Source: Clitoria ternatea (taxonomy: Eukaryota; Streptophyta; Magnoliopsida; Fabales; Fabaceae). From it: a stretch of DNA of 64,000 bases. Location: assembly GCA_037962975.1 (NCBI GenBank), contig CM075671.1:42804501-42868500 (forward strand), in the 5' to 3' direction. The notes beneath the pieces were generated by a model that did no database searches, was not told the DNA's origin, and worked only from the letters and a program-made list of their open reading frames with translations. Below, in pieces: positions 55,370 through 64,000 of this stretch; position 1 is the first letter of the stretch, and every line of letters begins with the position of its first letter. A program made the translations under genes and the position numbers.

Positions 55370-57214
55370 GGATAGGAGGTATTGAGAAAGAAATTGATAT
55401 GGTAGTAGACCATATATGTTGAGACCTTGATGTGCGTGTGCACCTTGAATATAAATTGTTGGTTAGGTCTCTTATATGCATTATGCCTGTGGCGTCTAGC
55501 CAGGGAGTGCTTGTTAAATGAAAATGGAACTCATATGCTTGAGTTGATTAGATGGATGATATTGAATAATTCTCTAGTATGGGTATGTTTGAAGCTAAAT
55601 GATTGGTTATGCCATTTGTAAAGGATGAATTTTATATCCTTTGGTACAAGAACCCTATATGTTATATGATACAAGTGATTTGTTGTATTTCCCCTAGATT
55701 GGGAGTTTGAATATGTGATGAGTAATTAAATGTGAAAATCAGATATGTGCTAAATTGAGGTTGTGTCTCGGTTTTTGGTGTGTGAAAACCGAGTGAATGA
55801 TTTATTTAATTATAAGCCACAAGGTGTGGTGACCCCGTTGATTGGCATGATCTTGTATGATCAAATGTTGTGGAGAATCAATTTAGCTGGACCCTATGGT
55901 GGTCTAGACTCTATACTATTTATGAGTCATACTTAACGACGGATTGTGGTAGTGTTCCATAACGGGTACTAGGCAACCCTTAGACTTTCTAAGTCTAGTG
56001 ATTGATCGGATCTTGTGAATGGTTGAGCCATAACGAAATTAATTGCGAAATACATTGTTGAAGCTAGAGCTGATATGTGATGGAATACGAATGATAAATG
56101 TAACCCTGATGATTGATGAATAATAATGTTGAATTTGGGGTATAATTGGAATTGATTATGGTATATGATTTTACGAAGTGATCTTGGGCTAAATTGTGTG
56201 CCTTAGAGATTATGATCATTGGAATAATTATGGATGACGATATGATTTAGAGATGACATGTGTGATTGTGAATCGGTAAATAGAAATTTGATCATGTCAT
56301 TACCCCCTATTTTATTTGATGGGTGCTATATTGATGATGGAAAGCACATAGTGATGTTGTACTATATGAGGTGTAGGTCCAATTCATGGACTTTAGCTGT
56401 GATCTATGAGGAGGATCCCTAATGTGAAGGCTTATTGTTCGATTAAGTAGCCTACTTGATAAGAGTTTGGTAAATCTTTTAAGGCTCGAATTGATTTGTA
56501 GCCAACAAATATGTGAGTGAGACAAGAATTTTAGGCTATTTGACCATGGTATTAGATGGATGAAACCTGAGGACAAGGTATTCATTTTGTGATGATTGAA
56601 AATTATAGTTGGTACACTAATTTATTACGATGTTGATTAATATTTGATGATTGATATGGCATGATTTATGCCAAATTAGTTGTAAAATAACAATGAAAAA
56701 TAAGTATGTTAGTTGTGGACTAGTGAGGATTGTCACCAAGTCTTATATGGACTGATATCGCTTGAATATGTGGGACCGATATGAGCAATGGGAATATGAA
56801 GTACTGGTCCCGATATGGTCTTACATGCCATAGGCATTGTGGCAACATGCACTCATGCGCCAACCTTATGTGTTTGTGGTAACCACTACAGGATTGGGAC
56901 GCCTTCCTGTATGTCGGATGCAGCAACACATAGGCCGGGCAGGTGTAGGGATTGTAGCTGCTTATGGTGAATGTATTGAGCCTATCTGGACGTACCGAGT
57001 ATGAACATGTGGACTCTGTTAGGTGAGTTGTAATTGATGACACGATTGGAAAGGAAATTTTATGTTAAGGATGATAATGTGATGATGAACATGACTTGAT
57101 GGACTTTGGTAAGTCCAATGTTATTCTATGATATCGTTGAACCTTGTTCATGTATGGCATGAGGTATGGCCTTGTGACATGTGTATCGATGCTGAATTTC
57201 GAGGATGAAATTCT
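55370..57214 (+). other. Element C interior, right part, non-coding
   Basis: About 1.85 kb with no recognisable pol domain. Frames of 64-107 codons (55427, 56307, 56720) look random. The last 50 bases resemble the 3' end of Tekay-type elements (GAGGATGAAATTC followed by the purine tract). Confidence 0.65.
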
Positions 57215-57231
57215 TTTTAGGTGGGGTGAAT
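57215..57231 (+). other. Element C polypurine tract region
   Basis: TTTTAGGTGGGGTGAAT abuts the 3' LTR start at 57232. The context is like that of G1's tract. Confidence 0.7.
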
Positions 57232-60200
57232 TGTAACATCCCGAATTTTATAAAAATGAATAATTAAGGAGAATGAATAATAAATAATTGTATATAAGTG
57301 GATTTGTGTCCCAAAAATCTTGGAATGACTAAATTGGGATTTATTATGGATATTTATGATTTACTGAGCTTAAATGAGATAAAATTATACCCGGTTAGAA
57401 TATGAGTGTCGGACCAAGTATCTCCAAATGTGATGTCGTTGGTCAGGGCTGTTAAGAATATTATTGGGAATCCGAATCGATATTCTGAATAATTTTTAGA
57501 ATTAGTATTGAGCCCGAATTGTGAGCCTGTTTATTTTAAAACTATGAAATTTTAATGGAGAATTAAAAATTAAAACCCAAAAGCCCATTCCTCTCTTCCT
57601 ATTTTCGTTGGGTTCTTGCCCTCATTTGGAAAAGGACACTTCTTCTTCTTCTCTTATTCTCCTTCTCCATTTCCTCTTTTTCTTCTCTCCGAACACCTAA
57701 GCCGTGTGGAGTCTTTCCTTCCTCCACCATTTTCGTTTTCATGAAGGCTTGAAGGAGAAGCTTGTGGCTGGAATTTCTCTCCCCTCTTCTTCATATTTTC
57801 GTGTGGCTCTCTCTTCCTTGGGAGCTCATGGCCAACTCTTGGTTGAGGTAAGTTCCTCACCATTCTTTATGAGTTTATGCCTTAGATTTTGGTTCTTAGT
57901 ATTTGGGAGAGTGTTCATTTCATAAGGGTTGTTGGGAGAAGCTTTATATGAGGAAACCCTAAGGTGGGGTGTTGCTATTATGACATTAATGGTGGGTTGT
58001 TATAGGTGCATGGAATTAATACTTGGATGGGGGGAAAATAAATGAGCATTTATGATGTTGATGGGTTTTTAGTGAAACCCTAACTTTAATAAATTGGGGA
58101 AAGTGTGAAATGTGTGTAGAATGTAGGTTTAATGACATTGGAGAATGATATTAATGATGAAAGATGGCCATTGATGGTGATTAATGAGCATGGGTAAATA
58201 TTATTGGGTTTTGATGAAAACCCTAGCCCTAAGAATTTGGGGAAATGGATATTGTATAGCTTGAAAGGTTGAATTGAATGTTAACGGGTGATGTTTAGTG
58301 ATGAGTGTTGTTATGATTGTGGAATGTGAGGGATTGGTGTGAAAAGATTGTGACTTGATGAGGTTCTAAACCATTGTGGTTATTGAAGGATATGAGAGCT
58401 AAGTTGAATATTGAGTAACAATGTGAGGGTGATGTTGTTGGGTTTAGTTGGCCTTTTATGATCTAGAGGATCTTGGCTTTGGGAAAGAAATTCCCGAAGC
58501 CTAACACAATTGCATATGTTGGTGTTTAGCAAGTCTAGGACTTGGGGTTGAGCTTTATGATAAGCTAGCAAGTGTTTAGAATTATGATGGTTATTAATTA
58601 CGTGAATATACTTGCATATGGTATGTAGATTGTATTCCGGGTGATGCAATGGAGCATTCAGAGCATTGGAATCGTTTTGGCTCTTCCCTCGAGGTAGGAG
58701 AGGAGTTAACATTCAAATTGCATGAGTAACTTTGATAGTGATTGTTGTATGTGATGAATACTCATGCTTGCCTTGCCATGTGTATGTATTGAATTAATTG
58801 AATTGGCAAGTTGATGATTATTGAGGATGATGTGTGAGAATATGTGGATTTGTTGTGGCAAGGTATGAATATATGTATATAAGATGATGATGAGTTTGAA
58901 TTCAACATGAATAATATGTTTGAAATGTAAATCGATAAGAATGAGTGTGTGAACAGGTGGTATATGCCTTTTATAATGTGTAAGAACGTTGGATAGGTCT
59001 AAATTTGACTTATAATGAGAACTTCCGAGTGAGAGTGCTTGGAACGAGGTGTATATGCCTCACATGTTATATATGATGGTGTATAATTTCGTATTTCCTG
59101 CAGGGATTCTGCAGAACTTGCTCAAGCGAGTGAGAATCTCGCCCGAGCGAGATTGTTGCAGTAAATGGGATTTGCTACTGGCCCGAATTCGCTCAGGCGA
59201 ATGGCCATTTCGCCCAAGCGGGATTGTTAATAGAATCAGGGGTAGCCACTAGACAAAATCCGCCCGAGCGAAGGATCTTGGGGATAGTATTCGCCCAAGC
59301 GAGATGAGTGAACGGAGAATGGGTGAGATCCTGGACAAGTTCAGTCCGAACGGGAGTTTTGAAAACAATTTAAGTTGTGGTGAATTTCCGAGTGAAATTC
59401 CGAGTGACCTATGTCCGAATCAGGACCTTCCAAATGAGGGAGTGGATATAATTCCGAGTGAGAGGTCTCCCTGTATGATATCCCGAGCAGTAGAGTTCCG
59501 AGTGGGAATTTCCGAGTTTAAAGTGACTCGTTCCGAGTGGAGTCCCTCAGTGTGTGTAATTCTGAGTGGGGATGGCACCGATTGGGGATATATGGTGTGT
59601 TTGTCCAGAAGTATTCTGGAATAACTTTACTCGTGTGAAAAAGAAAGGAAGTCGGTTTTTGGAATAAATTACCAAGTGAGAAAAGACTCGGTCTGGATTA
59701 TTTTGCCGAGTGGAAACCCGAGTGAGTGATGGTCGGTCTTGGAATTAATTTATCGAGTGAAAGACCACTCGAGAGAAGAGTCGGTTTTGAAATAATTCAC
59801 CGAGTGAAGATCGATCAGGTGTTGAGTCGGTGTGAGGGTGAATTACCGAGTGAATGACCGACCGAGTGATAAGTCAGCTTTAATGTAAATTGCCGAGTGA
59901 AGGACCGAATGAGAGGAATCGGTTCTGGAATAACTTTCCCGAGTGCAAAACCGAGTGTTGGGAAGGACGACCTCTGCTCGGATTTCGCTTAAGCGAGTGG
60001 ATACCTCGCTCAAGCGAGTGAGTATGGAATTCCTTACTGGACAATTCTCGCTCGAGCGAGTGGCTGGTTGAAGGGAGCCTCGCTCGAGCGAATATATTTG
60101 GGAATGCTTACTGGAACGATTTCGCCCGAGCGAGCTGAGGCGCTCAAGCGAGATGGGCTGTCTCGCTCAAGCGAATGTGGGCCTCGCTTGAGCGAGTGAA

Positions 60201-62537
60201 CACTGATAGTATTTTTCCCTTCTTTTCTCGATTCTGATGGTATTGGGCCTTCTTCCCCTTATCTTGTGCGATACCTGAGGGAACGTATGAGGATATAAAT
60301 ATGCCTATAATATCATTGGGTGGTGATGGATAACGATTGAGAGATTGAGAAAATTTGTTAATACCCATAATATGCATAATGTGAAACATGAATTCTTAAC
60401 CACCAAGAATAAAGTGAGTGAGAACAATGTCAAAGGTTTGACGCTGAGTTGTGAGATTGTACCTCCGAGTGATTATGAACCCTTCATGGGAATGATTGAA
60501 TAGCAAGGTGTATATTAATAACCGAATAAATCGGAGATGACAATTATGATGGGTTGAAAACCACTAAATGAATGTATAATGGCATTGATGAATAATGAGA
60601 AATATTATGACACCCTTGTGGTTGATACAAGTAATTGACTTGTATGTGTGTGAGGCAATGATGGTTGCTATATATATATATATTCCGAGAACACCTTGTT
60701 GATACATGTATGGCTTGATATTATGATTGTTTGCTATGCCTTTCGATATACATGTGTGGATTGTTATGAATGATGGTTGTGGCCATTGGATGCCAATTAT
60801 TTGAATGATGTGCCTTGAAGGGCTTTAAAAATGATTATGTATGATTATTGAATTGCCAAATTAAAATATACCCTAATTGAGAGGGTGAGCTATCCTTGCG
60901 AGGTTGTTGGGCACATGCATTATTGTATTGTTGCATTCATGGCATAGCATGGCATTGATATGTATTATTGTTGAATATATCACCTTGCGGGGTGCCACGA
61001 AGGGTATATCCCGGAGTGAAGAGGATGTTATCTTATTATTGTTATTGAATTATTATTAAAGAATCACCTTGCGGGGTACCACAAAGGGTATATCCCGGAG
61101 TGAAGAGGACGTTGTCCTATTGTTATTGAATTATTATTAAAGAATCACCTTGCGGGGTGCCACAAAGGGTATATCCCGGAGTGAAGAGGACGTTGTCCTG
61201 TTGTTATTGAATTATTATTAAAGAATCACCTTGCGGGGTGCCACGAAGGGTATATCCCGGAGTGAAGAGGACGTTGTCCTATTGTTGTTGAATAAATCAC
61301 CTTGCGGGGTGCCAGGAAGGGTATATCCCGGAGTGAAGAGGACGTTGTCCTATTGTTGTTGAATAAATCACCTTGCTGGGTGCCACGAAGGGTGTATCCC
61401 TGAGTGATGATGATAATTTAAGTGATTATGATTATTGTTGAATTTGAAAATCGGATCCGTTGCATATGCATTAAACAGTTGACATATGTATTAGCCTTAA
61501 GACCATGGCATTTGAGATGGGATGACCACGAGTGATGAGAAACCCCTTGCGAGGAGGTAATGAGCAAAGCCATAATGAAATAATGATGATAATGATTATG
61601 AGTGCCCTTGTTGATAAGTGGCAAAGAGACTATGTATGTGATTGTGTATACGTTGTGCTTATTTATAATATGAATTGCGATTCATGAGGCTTGTATGCCT
61701 ATTATAATAATGAGATAATGAATGAATGATAATTTAATGATTTTAAAGCAAAGCACACATGACGTTGTATGCATATACACATGATCACAATATATATATA
61801 TATATATTATTCGTCATTTTGAATGTATAACTCACTCTCCCATATGGTCTCCTTTTTAGCATTGTGATGCAGGTTGCCATGGGATTAGTTCAGATTTTAA
61901 TTAAAGCTTGGGTGAAGGTAAATAGTGGTAGAGGAAGTGCCTTCGTCGGCATCATTTATGGATTCTTGTATAGTGAATGAATTGTTTATGAGAATATAGA
62001 TAATTTAGAGATTTTGGATATGTATAAAGATAATCCCTTTGAATTGTGGATGGTGAATATATATGTAGAATGTGAGAGATGATTTGATATGTAATAGAAG
62101 GATTAAAATTGAATGATGTTCATTGATGATTGAGATAGTCGGGTAAATATCCCCGAACATAGATGTATATGTATGTATATATATGTATTTATCTTAGGCA
62201 ATGCATGCGATTGCGGAATGTGCATGAATGTGATAAAGTAATAGTTTGCATGCTTGCCTAGCCTTTTCTCATATCATCATATATGGGACTAGGCGTGTGC
62301 CCGGTATACATATTCTTCCGCTGTAAACTCTATTATTTTGTATACTGTTATGGGCATTTTAGTTATCGATCCAGCTTTAGGTTATTTAATCTCACTCTTG
62401 GGTTTTCTGTGATTTGGGTCTTGATGTGATCATGGTGGTGTCTTGGAAATATTTTCAAACGTGAAAAATTTATTCGCAATTTTATTAATTATGACAATCA
62501 CATCGGGATTCGAGTACAGAAAATCAGGGGTGTTATA
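57232..62537 (+). repeat. Element C 3' LTR
   Basis: 5306 bp. Same module order as the 5' LTR, but with six tandem ~81/71-bp copies (60981, 61065, 61146, 61227, 61298, 61369) and a shorter TA tract. It ends TGTTATA, followed by AGTTT. Confidence 0.92.
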
Positions 62538-62542
62538 AGTTT

Positions 62543-63299
62543 CTTCCGAGGGAAGTAAGGATAGGGTATTCACCGAGTGAGTATATTCGGGGAAGCGATA
62601 ACCGAGTGAAGGAGGTTGAATTATCCCCGAGGGAGTTGTGACCGAGCTAAGCTTTCTGAGTGAGGGGTAGTAATGAGTCAAGTGTGGAATGTCCGAGTGA
62701 GTGGAAGTGGAGTGTTTTCCGTGTGAAACCCTATTGCCGAGTAAACCATTTTACCGAGTGAATCCCCATGTGAGTCCGTATGTACGTCTTGTTCGCTTAG
62801 ACTTCAGGTGTGGCATTCGCTCAAGCGAGTCGGTACTCGCCTAAGCGACTCTCGGATTTCGCCTAGGAATTTTGGGGTCTCGCTCAGGCGAATGACCCCT
62901 GTCCTCTTCCTCTTCTTTTGCTCCTTCTTCTTCTCCTGCTGTTTCAACTCCATTTTACCGAGCGGATGTTATTCTGCGTGCACTCTTATTATCATTTTGA
63001 TTGCATCTAAGTGAATACTATTTGTTATCAAGACCGAGTAAAACCATTTCCGATCGGTTATTATTTTAACATACTTTTATTTAAAGATTTATTTTAGAAC
63101 GGTTTTGTTCATACTGAGCATGATTTTATGTAGCTAAAAGAGGTAAATATTATTTTACATCTAGATCTAGTGGATTAAATGTTAAAAGAAGTAAATACTA
63201 ATTCATACTAAGATATAAATTTTATTCAACGTGAAAAATTTATTGTGAAAATAATCAGCTGTATGTAAATAAAAAGGTAAATTAACCTAGGATGTTACA
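62543..63299 (+). repeat. G1 3' LTR, piece 3
   Basis: The last 757 bp of the G1 LTR, matching 22102-22858. It ends GGATGTTACA, followed by the target duplication GTTTG at 63300-63304. Confidence 0.93.
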
Positions 63300-63304
63300 G
63301 TTTG

Positions 63305-64000
63305 AAATGGTGACAACTAAATTTTATGCCAGCACTGAGGTCGATGTACGGTTTCATACGTTTAAACGAGTGTTTTGGACATTTAAACCATGTATTGATG
63401 CACTACCATTTTGCAAACCCATGCTTCAGGTTGATGGCACTTTCTTATACGAAAAGTATCGACACACTTTGTTGATAGCACAACACAAGATGGAAATAAC
63501 TCGGTTATTTCGGTTGTATTTGCAATAGTTGAAGGTGAGACCCTGCAGGCATGGAGTTGGTTTTTGGTACAAATTAGATGTCATGTGAATAAAAGACTGG
63601 TTAATGTCTTATATCTGACCGCACCAAAGCATCAAGTCAGTCGTTGGAAATCCACAGACAGGATGGCAACCACCAAACGGGCACCATGTTTTTTGCATTC
63701 GACACATAGCCAACAATTTCAACCACAAGTTTAAGAACGTTGCGCTCAAGCAAGATTTGTTGAAGATGGGTTAGTGTTTAACGTCAAACCTTATTATAGA
63801 AATTGCATCCAGTCATTATTAATATGTGTTGTTGTAGGATATACGCCGTGTAAGGCGGTGTTTGACAGAAGATTACAAAGATTTCGTGAGGTCAAACCTA
63901 AAATCGCTGCATGGATTGATGAAATCCCAAAAGAGCAGTGGAGCTTGGCATATGATGTGGAGGGGCGTAGGTTTGGACACATGATGACCAACTTGTCTGA
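63305..64000 (+). pseudogene. MULE transposase, 3' part (DDE domain), frameshifted, cut by window end
   Basis: Continues the exon split at 19803 in frame: the residues around the first catalytic Asp (QVDGTFL, near 63430) follow directly. One-base frameshifts then occur near 63480, near 63600 and near 63625. Even so, the conserved order of MULE blocks (EGE-LQAW, CLISDR, IRHI, NVALKQDL) can be followed by changing frame. An intron appears at 63770-63837 (GT...AG), and the last exon runs off at 64000 with an open frame. The C-terminal SWIM zinc finger and the 3' terminal repeat are outside the window. The downstream half is decayed, whereas the upstream half (18328-19803) is not. Confidence 0.82.

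Larger units (their letters stand above)
37571..62537 (+). mobile_element. Element C: LARD-like Gypsy derivative with 5.3-kb LTRs and a non-coding interior
   Basis: Starts TGTAACATCCC and ends GGGTGTTATA. Target duplication AGTTT at 37566-37570 and 62538-62542. LTRs are 37571-42824 (5254 bp) and 57232-62537 (5306 bp); length differences come mainly from a TA tract and one extra 71-bp tandem copy. The PBS is 3 bp after the LTR. Without the nested element B the interior is only about 2.7 kb and has no recognisable protein. Long LTRs with a short non-coding interior fit the LARD description. The 3' end wording near 57190-57231 resembles the end of Tekay-type pol plus PPT, so it probably derives from a Tekay-like chromovirus related to G1. 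Confidence 0.9.
19804..63299 (+). mobile_element. Gypsy element G1 (chromovirus, Tekay/Del-like), host of elements A, B and C
   Basis: Its LTRs begin TGTAACATTCC and end GGATGTTACA. A perfect target duplication GTTTG lies at 19799-19803 and 63300-63304. The 5' LTR is 19804-22858 (3055 bp). The 3' LTR is broken into 27532-28350, 36089-37570 and 62543-63299, which sum to 3058 bp once insertions and duplications are removed. The PBS is of the initiator-Met type. gag-pol order with integrase last and a chromodomain-like C-terminus place it among chromoviruses. By-eye LTR divergence is about 3%, the oldest of the datable elements here. Its own net length without nested elements is about 10.8 kb. 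Confidence 0.93.

Noticed and set aside
56720..57043. 107-codon minus frame in element C interior
   Set aside because: No similarity to any retroelement or host protein that I recognise. Its length is within chance for this region.

Overview
This window is repeat-dense plant nuclear DNA, almost certainly from a flowering plant and probably a eudicot. A legume is my guess from the mix of a Sirevirus-type Copia and Athila/Cyclops-type Gypsy elements; it is not proven. I see no convincing host single-copy gene, rRNA, tRNA or CRISPR array. Nearly everything is transposable elements nested inside one another.

Layout. 1-3112: part of a Gypsy-type LTR read on the minus strand. 3113-4234 plus 13742-14640: an old LTR-like relic, split by a very young, complete Copia (Sirevirus-like) element at 4235-13736. 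That element has two identical-length 1513-bp LTRs, a GTTTT target duplication, an open 1378-aa gag-pol and a second open 375-aa ORF with its own promoter-like upstream region. 14641-17900: AT-rich DNA without recognisable genes. 17945-19803: promoter/terminal region and first four exons of a Mutator-like (MULE) transposase gene. The rest of that gene is at 63305-64000, frameshifted and cut by the window end.

Everything between 19804 and 63299 is one nested block inside the MULE exon. Gypsy element G1 (19804-63299, TSD GTTTG) has a gag-pol riddled with stops, and its 3' LTR was hit twice. The first hit is element A (28351-36083, minus strand, TSD GTAGC), an Athila-type element reduced to an intact gag-protease ORF. 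The second is element C (37571-62537, TSD AGTTT), a LARD-like element with 5.3-kb LTRs and a non-coding interior. C was in turn hit by element B (43636-55364, minus strand, TSD ATCAC), an Athila-type element with an open pol but a broken gag. The nesting is therefore MULE > G1 > C > B, with A as a side insertion in G1. LTR divergence judged by eye (G1 about 3%, B about 1%, A and the Copia about 0.2%) fits that order.

The most unusual signal is a set of short palindrome arrays in the LTRs. Two palindrome types occur: WSAATCGATTSW-like (TAATCGATTA or GAATCGATTC) and CGCTYRAGCG-like. They appear in at least six regions belonging to unrelated elements. Everywhere their centre-to-centre spacing falls on about 20-22, 30-32, 41-42, 50-52 or 61 bp, that is, integer multiples of about 10.4 bp, one DNA helical turn. 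One array lies upstream of the TATA box of the Copia LTR, and a second with the same spacing rule lies upstream of a TATA box in front of the Copia's extra ORF. The two Athila-type elements share R/U5 sequence but have different U3 halves, and only one carries the array, as if arrays move as cassettes. I infer a helically phased binding platform for a multimeric host or TE-encoded factor. This is not demonstrated by sequence alone.
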